A DNA stretch of 64,000 bases from Muricauda sp. SCSIO 64092 (GCF_023016285.1 NZ_CP095413.1:3613001-3677000), one strand, 5' to 3'; positions 41,904 through 51,576 are shown, counted from the first letter of the stretch. Numbers and translations: made by a program. The notes: generated from the sequence alone by a model not told the origin.

Positions 41904-43118
41904 TTACACCGGATTGGCAATGACGAGGTATTCGGTTACTTCACGGGATTTATCTTTTATCCTCCCCATGGTGCTATGGATGTAATCAATTTCCTTTACC
42001 ATGACTTTATAGGTATTTCCAAAAGTTCTATGGGCTATATCCAACAGGGATTCCAATGAGATCATTCCAGTGTTGCTGTAACTCAGGACAAGTTTGGCCT
42101 TTTTGCTTTTGATCTTTTCAAACATTTCCTCAAAAGCTCCTTTTACCTCACTTCGTTTACAAAACGGGGATTGATGTCGGTCATTTCTATATCGTCCCTT
42201 GAACTGAACTTCGGGATAATCGTATTTGACCAGGGTCTCCAAGGCATGGTAAAATCTTGAGTAGTGCATAAACGAGTACGGAGGGTCTGCATAGACCAGG
42301 GTTCCCTCGGGAATACTATCCAAACAATCCCTATAATCCCGCGCAGTAACCTGATGATTCAAATGGTTTGCACCGGTAAACACCATTATTTCCCCCAGCT
42401 TTCGTTTAAAATACGTTACAATCTCTTTCTTTCTATAAAGAATGATACTATGCATCGTCTCGGCATTACTTGCATCACGATACTGCGCAAAATGTCCTGT
42501 ACTTTGAGCGTTGTAGGACATGGCAAACATGATACTTGAAAGTATGGGATAGTAAATGGACGATTCGGCATATTTTTCGGCAGCGATTCGCAATCCGTCT
42601 ATCCAAAGACATTGTTCATAAGACCAATAGGTCCCTGAGTAATTCTTAATGAATAGATGATGCGCTACATCATTGAATTCAAAAAAGATCAAATCCTGTT
42701 GTAATTTCTCAATGGTATTGAATCCTTCCAAGGTTAAATCATCGTCATAGGTAAATTCGAGATTTGGGTATGCTTCCTTTACGAGATTTACATGTGCAGT
42801 GGCGAATGCTATCAATTCATCAATTAGATTTCCATGATCGTCCCAATTGTAACTTCCCAAATAGGTTTTGGCAAATACGGATGAATATTCTTGAATGTCA
42901 TTGGAATACATGGTCACACTTGTTCCAATGGCCCCGCTTAGGATCGAAGATCCCGCAAATAGATCGCAAATAGGTTCACCCTCATAGATTTCATTGATGG
43001 ATTGGATCAGAAAAGGAATGAGCTCCCGTTTGGAACCCATATACTTAACGATATGGGGGACGTCATCTCTTAATACTACCTTGGTTTCTTCGGAAATTAT
43101 ATGCATTGGAAGGGACAT
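41904..43118 (-). CDS. D12-class DNA adenine N6-methyltransferase
   Basis: A 404-residue Dam-like (D12 class, PF02086) methyltransferase, expected to methylate adenine N6 in a specific DNA site. Motifs: KYMGSKRELIPFLI near the N terminus, the SAM-binding DLFAGSSILSG (about 52-62) and the catalytic DPPY in VYADPPYSFMHYSRFYH (about 276-292). The protein is longer than Dam (about 280), so the target-recognition part is extended. The frame opens at a TTG at 43130; I use the ATG at 43118. It precedes the ATPase in the same direction, which suggests a modification/defence pair. No restriction endonuclease with a known motif is adjacent. Confidence 0.9.
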   Translation of the reverse strand: MSLPMHIISEETKVVLRDDVPHIVKYMGSKRELIPFLIQSINEIYEGEPICDLFAGSSILSGAIGTSVTMYSNDIQEYSSVFAKTYLGSYNWDDHGNLIDELIAFATAHVNLVKEAYPNLEFTYDDDLTLEGFNTIEKLQQDLIFFEFNDVAHHLFIKNYSGTYWSYEQCLWIDGLRIAAEKYAESSIYYPILSSIMFAMSYNAQSTGHFAQYRDASNAETMHSIILYRKKEIVTYFKRKLGEIMVFTGANHLNHQVTARDYRDCLDSIPEGTLVYADPPYSFMHYSRFYHALETLVKYDYPEVQFKGRYRNDRHQSPFCKRSEVKGAFEEMFEKIKSKKAKLVLSYSNTGMISLESLLDIAHRTFGNTYKVMVKEIDYIHSTMGRIKDKSREVTEYLVIANPV

Positions 43119-43345
43119 GTTGATGGTCAAACTACTGCCCGAAAGTAGTAATTCAAATGTCTTTTAATTTCGAAAAGTGGAAAATTTTCAAAAGTTTTTT
43201 TAACACGTAACCGTTCGTATGGTCTATTGAATTAGGAGGAATGGGCATATCCGTTTCTGAAAACATCCCCTGTGCTTTTTAAGCCAAATAGGTATATCTC
43301 TCGGCCAGCAAGAAATAGTTAAACGGGCCCGTACGATTGGGTTTC

Positions 43346-44299
43346 TTATGATTGGGAAGGGCTTCTTTTGGGAACATTGGCAATATCAATACTGATGGCC
43401 TGCAATAAAAATTGCATCCCCAGTAGTATGGGCAGGGCGGCCAACATAATTGTTCCTGCACTATTTTCCATGTTTTCCATAGCCCCGATTCTCCATTTAT
43501 AGCTCCCTAATACAAAACCGAACAGCAACAGGGGCAAACCTACCAGCAAATAAATCGAAGCCATATTGAAGTTATAGATATAATACTTGAAGAGAAGTCT
43601 TTTTATCAACCCTTTCATCATTCTAAAAGGAAAGGTCAAAACAACGTTCCGTATGCAAAGACTGCTTATTTCATCGTTATAAATTGCTGAAATTGGAATG
43701 TCCTGAACAACTTTATCCACAAGGTTAAGATGGATCAGCATATCGGTTTCGAAAAAATAGCCCTTGCCAATTTTATCCAAATTCAAGTCCTGTAGTGTTT
43801 TGGAAGAAATGGCCAAAAAACCGTTTGTTGGATCCATAATATTCCAATATCCCGAAGCTGCTTTTATGATAAAGGACAAAACGCTATTACCAAAGAGCCT
43901 GATTTTGGGCATACATTTTAATGCTTTGAAATCGTGAAATCGATTTCCTTTGGTATAATCCGCTGCATTGTCCAGTAAAGGCTGAATGAGTTTTCCAATA
44001 TGACCGGGACACATTTGACCGTCACCATCCAGTTTCACCACAATATCACATCTGAATTCAATAGCTTTTCGGAAACCACTTAGTACGGCTCCACCCACAC
44101 CTTTGTTATTTTGGTGGCATATAACCGATACTTTGTCCAGGCATAATCCTTTTACCATGTTCCCGGACCCTTCTGGACAGGCATCATCAACAACAATGAT
44201 GTGATCGATCCATTCTGGAACTGCAACGAGGACCTCGGTGATATGTCTCGAAACTTTATAACAAGGAATAACAACAGCTATTTTTTTATTCTCTTTCAT
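43346..44299 (-). CDS. GT2 glycosyltransferase, polyprenyl-phosphate type, partner of STT3-like 1
   Basis: A 317-residue family 2 glycosyltransferase. The N-terminal GT-A domain has IAVVIPCYKVSRHI, VVDDACPEGSG and a DxD in VKLDGDGQMCPGH. Two membrane helices (about 240-262 and 280-300) close the protein. This is the layout of dolichyl/undecaprenyl-phosphate sugar transferases (DPM1/Alg5-like), which make lipid-linked sugar donors or extend lipid-linked glycans. Its start overlaps the end of the STT3-like gene by 14 bp, so translation is coupled. It is the last gene of the minus-strand glycosylation operon. Confidence 0.88.
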   Translation of the reverse strand: MKENKKIAVVIPCYKVSRHITEVLVAVPEWIDHIIVVDDACPEGSGNMVKGLCLDKVSVICHQNNKGVGGAVLSGFRKAIEFRCDIVVKLDGDGQMCPGHIGKLIQPLLDNAADYTKGNRFHDFKALKCMPKIRLFGNSVLSFIIKAASGYWNIMDPTNGFLAISSKTLQDLNLDKIGKGYFFETDMLIHLNLVDKVVQDIPISAIYNDEISSLCIRNVVLTFPFRMMKGLIKRLLFKYYIYNFNMASIYLLVGLPLLLFGFVLGSYKWRIGAMENMENSAGTIMLAALPILLGMQFLLQAISIDIANVPKRSPSQS

Positions 44300-46466
44300 A
44301 AACGTCTCCTTTTATTTTCCAGATTTGGTAAGCAGGGGTGTGTATTGAAACAGGCTCGAAATAAAGGGATTCTTGTTGCAACAGATACAGCTTTACCAAT
44401 GTTGTGTTGGCCATTTCCTTGGACATGGCGGCACCAAAACCAGCATTTTTGTTCCATTGAAACACAAAACGGTTGTCCGCGGTACCCTGTAATGAGGTTT
44501 GGGCAGGGAACGTTTTTGAGTTGGCCCGAATACCGTCAAAAGTGGACAGGGATTGAAAGTACCTTTTTTGATTAAGATAATTTGCCGTACCGCTTCGCGT
44601 GTCTAAACTAATCTGATGGTTTGTTATTTCCTGCCCACGCTCCTTAAGACCGGTAAAGGTCAGGAAAAGGGGGAGTCCCATTGTTTTTCCTGTTTCCAAA
44701 TCCGAATGCCCTTGCTTGAACCAGGAAGCGGTCTGTGTCATTTTATAATACATGAACAAATACATGTCCTTCTTTTGTTCAGGGTATAAAAAGGACAACC
44801 ATTCTTCCACAGTGGTGAATTTATCCGTTTTGGGAAGGCGACCGTTCCGTTGCCCTGTCCTTAACCATTGTGCCGCCTTTTCCGGAGTCTGGGACAATAC
44901 GTGTCCTAAAAACAAAAAAGTCTCGCTAATACTGGGAAACAGAGCATAAAGATCACGCATGCCTTGGGGACCATGCACGCTATAAAACTGCATATAATTT
45001 GCTGCTAGGGACAAGTCTTCAACTGCCAATGGGAAATATAGATAATAGGAAAGCTCCGGGGAAAATCCACCGTCAAGAAAAGTGCCCCGATCCAAATAGT
45101 ACTGAATTTGATAGCCCAAATCCTGATCCGTCCAGATATTGGACTGCGCCAGGGTATTGTTTTCCAAGGCATCCAACAACGCTCTATTTTCGAACACCGC
45201 AGCCTTTTCATACTTTTTGGTAATGGTACCATAAGTTGAAAAAACACCTATCAGCACAATGATTAGGGTTGTTCCATAAATAAGGGCTGGTTTTAGTTTA
45301 CCCTTAAAATCAAATAACAACTGGATAACATACCCAATTGTCAGCGCCATAATAGGGGCTGAAAATATAATAAAGCGATTACCTGCAATAAAAGGCAGGA
45401 CGGCCAGCAAAATGGGCATGGCAAGAAACAGTGTCTTTACCCTAAGTTTCCAGATCATTAGGACAAAGCCTGCCAACATCAGGAAAAAAACAAATCGATT
45501 GTCGGTTGTCTTTTCTATAAAACCATCCAGGCTTACCTTATCCAATTCACTTATACCTAAATTGTTTGGAAAATCCGTGGTTGTACCCAACAGCAATTCA
45601 AAAAGGGAAAAGACCTGGTCTTTGGTAACATACAATCCCAATAAAATGGCCATCGCCAAAAACCCATATTTAACAAATGGTTTTTTGGTTTTATAAAAAA
45701 AGAGCAATGCTACCGACAAAGGCACTAGGGCCGATAAGAGAACTACACTATTTGCGGTGTCCCACCATAGGAAATATAAAACGGTGCACACAAATCCGAA
45801 GGCCAGAAATCGATAACGCCGGTAATCCTCTAGTTGGCCAAATTGTAAAAACAAATAACTGTTAAGGACCAGAAAAACAACATTCAAACAATCGGTGTCA
45901 AATACCCCTATGCGCGTTCTAACAACATAGGTCAGGGAAATTATCGAAAAAAGGGCGGCGGATAGTGCCGAAATCCGGTTCAGACGCAATCCCCGGCACA
46001 AGAAAAATAGGACGACCGCCATTAGGGAGGATAGGACTACCGGCATAAAAATGGCGACCGTAGTTAGGGGAATGGCGGTTAAACTACTGATCGTTACTGT
46101 TAACAAGGCCAGTAGGGGAGGGATGTAAGGGCGCTCCACACCTTCGGGAACATGTCTTTTTTCATCAAAACCATCATAGACCCCTTCCTGTACATCCTTG
46201 GCGAGTTGCAAATAATAATAGCTGTCAAAATTGGCCATTTGGTATTCGCCGCGATACTGAAAAGCGGTTTTATGCTTTTGCCAAACGGAAAAGTCTTCAT
46301 AGCGTAAATACATGGCAAAAAGAACAATGGCGAACAGTCCGATCCAGGTTCCGATTTTTTGAAGTTTTTTTTCTCTTGGAACACCCATTTGTGGTAAATT
46401 AATCCCTCTTAAACTCTCTTTTGGTATAGCTTCATCCTGAAGCTTGGTACTATACTTTTTTTTCAT
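44286..46466 (-). CDS. STT3/PglB-like oligosaccharyltransferase, paralogue 1 (motif DQDLG)
   Basis: A 726-residue polytopic membrane protein of the STT3 family, which transfers glycans from lipid carriers to proteins in the periplasm. Residues matching PglB: D81 (MANFDSYYYLQLAKD), D190-T-D192 in RTRIGVFDTDCLNVV, E307 in GISELDKV at the TIxE position, and R364 in AGNRFIIFSAP. The acceptor motif WWDYG is replaced by D447-Q-D-L-G451 (IWTDQDLGYQIQYYLD). About 13 helices fill residues 41-415 and a soluble C-terminal domain follows. It is followed by an overlapping GT2 gene, and 243 bp upstream lies another GT2. The altered motif suggests a different acceptor sequence, possibly O-linked. Confidence 0.85.
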   Translation of the reverse strand: MKKKYSTKLQDEAIPKESLRGINLPQMGVPREKKLQKIGTWIGLFAIVLFAMYLRYEDFSVWQKHKTAFQYRGEYQMANFDSYYYLQLAKDVQEGVYDGFDEKRHVPEGVERPYIPPLLALLTVTISSLTAIPLTTVAIFMPVVLSSLMAVVLFFLCRGLRLNRISALSAALFSIISLTYVVRTRIGVFDTDCLNVVFLVLNSYLFLQFGQLEDYRRYRFLAFGFVCTVLYFLWWDTANSVVLLSALVPLSVALLFFYKTKKPFVKYGFLAMAILLGLYVTKDQVFSLFELLLGTTTDFPNNLGISELDKVSLDGFIEKTTDNRFVFFLMLAGFVLMIWKLRVKTLFLAMPILLAVLPFIAGNRFIIFSAPIMALTIGYVIQLLFDFKGKLKPALIYGTTLIIVLIGVFSTYGTITKKYEKAAVFENRALLDALENNTLAQSNIWTDQDLGYQIQYYLDRGTFLDGGFSPELSYYLYFPLAVEDLSLAANYMQFYSVHGPQGMRDLYALFPSISETFLFLGHVLSQTPEKAAQWLRTGQRNGRLPKTDKFTTVEEWLSFLYPEQKKDMYLFMYYKMTQTASWFKQGHSDLETGKTMGLPLFLTFTGLKERGQEITNHQISLDTRSGTANYLNQKRYFQSLSTFDGIRANSKTFPAQTSLQGTADNRFVFQWNKNAGFGAAMSKEMANTTLVKLYLLQQESLYFEPVSIHTPAYQIWKIKGDVYERE

Positions 46467-46708
46467 TGTTTTCCAAAAATTGGTTCATTTGAACAGTTGG
46501 GAAATTATCATCTCATGGTCCGGTCGTTTCTTCCCTATGGGACTTTTTCGTCTTTACGATTTTTTTTTTTTGAGGTTTTGTCATCCATTTTTTTACAGAG
46601 ACCTGGAAAATCCATTTTCATGGAGCGGGTTTCCTTTGGCAGTTCCAAATGGTGGTGAAACCTAAACAGGTTCGAAGGGATGTAGTTAGGGCCGTCATAA
46701 ATACCATG

Positions 46709-47941
46709 TTATTTACTTACAACTGAAATTAGACTTAGGATGAAACTGTAAAGAATGATTTGGATTCCCAGAATGATCGGGACTGTGGAAAGCAATATTT
46801 TCTTTACAAAAAATGTAGGCTGCAATTCTGAAAACCCCGTATTCCCCCACAAAAGAAAATTGATTACAAACAATACCATCCCAAGAAGTAGGACAACTAA
46901 TCCGGTACATATTCCTTTTTCCAATGTGAATATGCGATAGAAACGGTATAGTCCATTGCTTCCGGGCAATAAGCCGCTTGTGACCCTGAATGTTTTTACA
47001 AAGACGTGAAAGAATATAAATTGTATTCCTACAAGGAAAACAAAGGATAGCACGATCAATGTGTGAATATCGAAACCCACATTGCCTATTTGAATGGGGC
47101 CCATAAGTATCAATCCTCCACCTATGGACGATATGATCAACAACGAAATGCCGGGAATCAAGAATAACCATTTAGGGGAAAACATCAATAAAAACCGCAA
47201 ATGCCTCCATCCATCCCTAAAGGTGCGCAAATGTGGAGGGCGGGACCTTCCATCAGGGGATAAGGTGGTGGGTACTTCCGATATCCTCATTTTCATCAGG
47301 GAAGCTTTGACAACCATTTCAGAGGCAAATTCCATACCTATGGTCTTAAGGTTCATTTTTTCGTACGCTGTTTTCCTGAATGCCCGTAAACCACAGTGGA
47401 AATCCCCGATCTTGACCTTAAAAAACAATCGGCCAATAAATGATAGCATTGGGTTGCCTACATATTTGTGCAGAAAGGGCATCGCAGTTTTGGCAATGCC
47501 GCCCTTAAACCTGTTTCCCATCACCAGATCATTTCCCTCCCTTAACTTTTCAATGAATGGCATTAAGTTTGAGAAATCATAACTATCATCGGAATCGCCC
47601 ATGATCACATACCTTCCTACAGCATTGTTTATACCCTCCCGTAAGGCCGCACCATAGCCCTTTAGTTTTGCATGGACCACTTTCACCCCCAATTTTTCGG
47701 CAATCTTTATGGAACCGTCCGCACTTCCGTTATCAGAAATGATCACTTCTCCTAAAATGTTGTTCTTTTTAAGGAAATCCTGGGCCTTTTTTATACAGAT
47801 GGCCAATGTTTCCGCCTCATTAAGGCATGGCATTACAATGGATACTTCCATAGGTGAAGCATCAATATTTTTGGTTATGGGCGTAGTTTTATCCACAACT
47901 ATTTCTGGTGCTATCATTGCCTTGTTCCTTTGATTTTCCAT
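46709..47941 (-). CDS. GT2 glycosyltransferase, Alg5-like, partner of STT3-like 2
   Basis: A 410-residue family 2 glycosyltransferase: VSIVMPCLNEAETL, VIISDNGSADGS, and the acidic cluster in YVIMGDSDDSYDF. The C-terminal third has four membrane helices (about 260-400). This matches dolichyl-phosphate-glucose synthase-like enzymes acting on polyprenyl carriers. Its start overlaps the upstream STT3-like gene by 28 bp, so the two are translationally coupled. This repeats the arrangement at 43346/44286. Confidence 0.9.
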   Translation of the reverse strand: MENQRNKAMIAPEIVVDKTTPITKNIDASPMEVSIVMPCLNEAETLAICIKKAQDFLKKNNILGEVIISDNGSADGSIKIAEKLGVKVVHAKLKGYGAALREGINNAVGRYVIMGDSDDSYDFSNLMPFIEKLREGNDLVMGNRFKGGIAKTAMPFLHKYVGNPMLSFIGRLFFKVKIGDFHCGLRAFRKTAYEKMNLKTIGMEFASEMVVKASLMKMRISEVPTTLSPDGRSRPPHLRTFRDGWRHLRFLLMFSPKWLFLIPGISLLIISSIGGGLILMGPIQIGNVGFDIHTLIVLSFVFLVGIQFIFFHVFVKTFRVTSGLLPGSNGLYRFYRIFTLEKGICTGLVVLLLGMVLFVINFLLWGNTGFSELQPTFFVKKILLSTVPIILGIQIILYSFILSLISVVSK

Positions 47942-50043
47942 ATTTGGTAGTGTGGTGTGTTCAAGGATACCGGTTCAAAATATCCATCACCGTCTTCCTG
48001 CATGAACAGCCGCATCAATGTGGTCTTCGCCACATCCTTGGAGATGATGGCCCCAAAACGGGTTTTGCTGTTCCATATAAAGGTGTAGGGGGATGGGTTG
48101 TGCCGACTTGCTTTAGGGAGTGGTGTTTTTTTCAACGCCTTGCCATCGTGGGTCAAGATGTTCTGAAAGAGGAACCTGCCTCCCGTCCTCGTGAGTGCCT
48201 GTCCCGTTTTTAAGTCCAATTTGAACTCGTTACTGAAAATTGAGCCATCGTTTTTCTGCAGGTTGGAAAAGGATTGGAAAAAGGCCTCACCCTTCAGAAC
48301 TCCGGTTTCCAGGTCTACCGTACCTTGTTTGAACCATGACGGGGTCTGCAATATAAGTTGATGTAGAAAGAGGTAAATGTCCTCGGTTTGATCGGGATAT
48401 AGGAATGATGTCCATTCCTGGGAGGTCTCCAATCCTTCAACTTTTGGATATTCCCCGTCCGCAAGACCGGAATCCAATATGGGCATGGCACCTTCAATAT
48501 CTTTGGAAAGTATGGTTTTGAGGAATGCAAAGGCTTTGGCCTCGGTCCCAAAAAGCACATAAAGCTTTTTCATGCCTTCCTTGCCATGTTTGCCATAAAA
48601 CCTCATAAAGTTCGCGGAGAGGGCAAAATTGTCCGCTGCCAGGGGGAAATGCAGGTAGTAGTTGATTTCCCCACCGAATTCCCCGTCGGCGTAAGTGTTT
48701 TTGTCCAAATAGTAATGGATTTGGTGGCCGATGCCCCAATTGGTCCAGATATTGGCATTTTCTGGAGTGAACCTTTCCAGCGGACCCAAAAGGGCCTTGC
48801 TTTTTACAAAAGGGACTTGATGCATCTTGTGGATAATCTTGTTATAGTTGCTGTAAAGACCCAGACCCATAAGGAAAGCGCAGGCCAGATACACAAATTT
48901 GGTATGCTTCCGAGGGGTCATTTGGAAGAGAAGTTCCACAAGGGAGCCTATGCCCAATGCCAATATTGGCGAGGCGAAGATTAAAAAACGGTTTCCCGCA
49001 AAGAACGGCAATAGGCCCAATCCTATAGGCACCACAAAGAATAAGGCCTTTCGTTTTTGTTTTAGGAAAAAATGGACGAGCCCCACTATGATCAGCAGAT
49101 ATAGAAAACTGTTGGCATAGGTGGTCTCCATGTATTCGGTCATCCCCACGGGCACCAATTCCCCAATAATGTCCTGCAGGTGAAAAGAATTTTGTTTGTT
49201 TCCAAGAACCAAATTCATGATATTGACAATCTCTTCTTTCACCACGAACAAACCGCCCCCGCCAAGTAGTGCCAGGAAACCATATACGTACCGTTTATGT
49301 TTGGTATCGAAATAAAAAATGAAGGCAACAAAAAGAGGGACCAGAAATGAAAAAATGACAACACTGCTTGCGTTGTACCAAAAGGTGTAAAATAAAAAAG
49401 TGTTCAAAATGGCCAGTAACAAAAACCGGAAACGTCTGTTATTTTGCGATTGGGCAAAGCATAGGAACAAATAACAGTTAAGGAGTACAAAAACCACATT
49501 AAGGCAATCGGTATCAAAAAAACCGATACGTGTTCTGGAGATATCCGTAATGGAGATGGCGGAAAAGAAAGCGGCAACCAGTCCCCCTATTCGGCTAAAA
49601 GCTAATTTTCGGGCCAAGTCATAGATTAGGGGGACAATGAACGCGGATAAAATAATCGTGATGAACAAGGCAACAGTGGAAAGCGGAATGCCCGTTATTC
49701 TGTGTATGGCCACGGTAATCACGGACAATAGTGGGGGTATGGCCGGCCTTACCGCCCCATTGGGCACATTACGCTTTTCATCCAACGAATCATAGGTTCC
49801 TTCATCGATATCTTTGGCATGTTGGAGGTTGATATAGGCATCAAGACTTCCCATAATGTACTCCCCTTGGTATTGAAAAACGGGCTTGTTTTTTTGCCAG
49901 TCGATAAAATCCTCATAGCGCAAAAAAATGGAAAGTGCCACAATGAGGGCCAATGCCATTATGGTAGCTATGGACTTTTGGCGACTTGTTGCTAAAAAAT
50001 CCTTTGATTGTTGGGGTGGGTTAACTTGGGCTGATGGTTTCAA
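47914..50043 (-). CDS. STT3/PglB-like oligosaccharyltransferase, paralogue 2 (motif NWGIG)
   Basis: A 709-residue paralogue of the protein at 44286. Conserved residues: D68 (LDAYINLQHAKD), D177-T-D179 (RTRIGFFDTDCLNVV), E295 (IIGELVP) and R352 (AGNRFLIFASP). The WWDYG site reads N435-W-G-I-G439 (IWTNWGIGHQIHYYLD), so it keeps one Trp and the last Gly but lacks the Asp. Like paralogue 1, it has N-terminal helices and a C-terminal soluble domain. The start is a TTG at 50043 because an in-frame stop lies three codons upstream; the next ATG would remove most of the leader before helix 1. Confidence 0.85.
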   Translation of the reverse strand: MKPSAQVNPPQQSKDFLATSRQKSIATIMALALIVALSIFLRYEDFIDWQKNKPVFQYQGEYIMGSLDAYINLQHAKDIDEGTYDSLDEKRNVPNGAVRPAIPPLLSVITVAIHRITGIPLSTVALFITIILSAFIVPLIYDLARKLAFSRIGGLVAAFFSAISITDISRTRIGFFDTDCLNVVFVLLNCYLFLCFAQSQNNRRFRFLLLAILNTFLFYTFWYNASSVVIFSFLVPLFVAFIFYFDTKHKRYVYGFLALLGGGGLFVVKEEIVNIMNLVLGNKQNSFHLQDIIGELVPVGMTEYMETTYANSFLYLLIIVGLVHFFLKQKRKALFFVVPIGLGLLPFFAGNRFLIFASPILALGIGSLVELLFQMTPRKHTKFVYLACAFLMGLGLYSNYNKIIHKMHQVPFVKSKALLGPLERFTPENANIWTNWGIGHQIHYYLDKNTYADGEFGGEINYYLHFPLAADNFALSANFMRFYGKHGKEGMKKLYVLFGTEAKAFAFLKTILSKDIEGAMPILDSGLADGEYPKVEGLETSQEWTSFLYPDQTEDIYLFLHQLILQTPSWFKQGTVDLETGVLKGEAFFQSFSNLQKNDGSIFSNEFKLDLKTGQALTRTGGRFLFQNILTHDGKALKKTPLPKASRHNPSPYTFIWNSKTRFGAIISKDVAKTTLMRLFMQEDGDGYFEPVSLNTPHYQIWKIKGTRQ

Positions 50044-50345
50044 TTTGCTTTATGTTTTCAAAGCATCATGACTATAAAAAATAAAGGACTCGTGGGGCGG
50101 TATCATTTTTGGCCCCAAATGCAGTTTGCGGACCAATGCTATACCCTTGCCAGAGATTTCCTTATGTAAAGGAAAAAAAGGTGCTTTTTTGCTGAAAAAG
50201 GAAAGTAATAGGCGGGATGTATGCTGAACAACTGTTTCCTTTTTGAAAAATGGAACTTTTGGATTTGCGAACTTATGAAGGCGCTCAGAAACGGTTTTTA
50301 GGAAACATGATGGTTTTTCCCAGGTTTTCCGTCCTGGAAAGAAAA
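50044..50345. other. Gap of 302 bp between GT2 and STT3-like genes
   Basis: No gene is visible. CCAGG and CCTGG near 50320-50337 can form a short hairpin. The gap separates two genes of the same direction, so a promoter for the STT3 operon may lie here. Confidence 0.35.
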
Positions 50346-51134
50346 TCAAGTAATGCTGCTCAGGTCCGCCTTGCGTATAATAGCGTATACTTTTGTTAAA
50401 AGTTTGGCAATTGCACCGCCCCAAATCCGTTTCAAAATTTCGAATTCTTCAATTTGTGCAACTCCACTGGCTAGGGTTGCAGAGGTTTCGGACCCAACAT
50501 GAATGCGGTGTTTTACCAGTTTTTTGCGGATGTACGTAAAACGTCCATCCATTTTGGCTATCTCCAGCCAGGCTATCCAATCCAACGCAAATCTAAAATG
50601 GGGGGAAAACGAAAATCCTTTTAGGATTTTGGTGTTATAGGTCACTGTAGGACAACAAATGGAACTGCCAAAAATCAACACCAGTCTTTTTAGCAATTTG
50701 CTTTTATATGATGACTTGATAAGAAATGGAAATAGCGATATTTTTTTGACGATGGCATTGAGCGTGTTCTTTTTGCAGTTACCATTGACCACATCCCAGT
50801 AATCCGTAAAAACTATGGAACTTCCTTCTACGCATTTCATCACTTCTTCCACATAATTGGGCGCATAAACATCATCTTGGTGCGCAATGGTCACATAGTC
50901 GGAATTGGCCATTGAAAGCGCAAAATTCCAATCGTTGGCGATTCCCGTTTTTTCTTGGGTATTGACATAATAGGGTATCCCGTATTTTTTTGCCAACTCC
51001 CTTGTGCTTAACATAGGTGTAGCGGTTGTCATCACAATATCACTGGCCACAATTTGCTTTTTCAAGCTCATGATGCACATCTCCAAATAGGGCGGTTCTT
51101 TATAAACCGGAATTATAAATGTGTGTCTCCCCAT
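50346..51134 (-). CDS. GT2 glycosyltransferase
   Basis: A 262-residue family 2 glycosyltransferase with the GT-A fold: HTFIIPVYKEPPYLEMCI at the start, and the HQDD nucleotide-sugar/metal motif in VTIAHQDDVYAPN (about 92-104). There is no membrane helix, so it probably acts at the inner face of the membrane on a lipid-linked glycan. The frame opens at a TTG three codons earlier; I use the ATG at 51134. It lies upstream of the STT3-like genes in the same direction and may contribute to their donor glycan. A copy of the paired-heptamer element lies about 97 bp before its start. Confidence 0.85.
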   Translation of the reverse strand: MGRHTFIIPVYKEPPYLEMCIMSLKKQIVASDIVMTTATPMLSTRELAKKYGIPYYVNTQEKTGIANDWNFALSMANSDYVTIAHQDDVYAPNYVEEVMKCVEGSSIVFTDYWDVVNGNCKKNTLNAIVKKISLFPFLIKSSYKSKLLKRLVLIFGSSICCPTVTYNTKILKGFSFSPHFRFALDWIAWLEIAKMDGRFTYIRKKLVKHRIHVGSETSATLASGVAQIEEFEILKRIWGGAIAKLLTKVYAIIRKADLSSIT

Positions 51135-51230
51135 CCTATACAATTAAGTTTTTGTCTTGTCCAATTAAGGCCATTTTTTGAATACGGTGTTTTGGCAAAA
51201 AAGGCAAACTATTCAAAAAAGAGCTGCTTA

Positions 51231-51275
51231 ATGCAAAAGGGAATACTTAAGCGGGGCTATAGGGGGATAAGTGGG
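51231..51275 (-). promoter_or_regulatory. Dyad element, copy 8, upstream of the glycosyltransferase
   Basis: TTAAGCG (51247-51253) and ATAAGTG (51267-51273), starts 20 bp apart, preceded on the plus strand by TGCAAAAGG as in other copies. In orientation and place it could be the promoter/operator of the gene at 50346-51134. The surrounding 51276-51576 holds no gene. Confidence 0.5.
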
Positions 51276-51576
51276 CGCTATAGAAGCCCTTGAAAAAAGG
51301 CATTTTTGTTGATCAAGTGCATAGCGTGTCCGAAATACCGGGCCATCCTATCGTAATTTGTGCTGTTGCGTTACGCCGAATTGCCATGGGGAACATCCAA
51401 GTTGGGTCACCATAAATCTTCAATGGCACCATTTAATTTTTAGGGATGGGAAGTACATTTTATTCCATTGCATCAGCTGTATTGAAAAGCTGGACATATG
51501 GAGCTTCAAATGGTTGGCCTCCCATGCCTGGCAGCTATTGCTCCCAAGATTTTTTTATGAATAGGACATTATTGCA

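Noticed and set aside
41751..42059. 102-codon plus-strand frame between ATPase and methyltransferase genes, considered as a controller gene
   Set aside because: It lies mostly antisense to the methyltransferase and shows no helix-turn-helix pattern.
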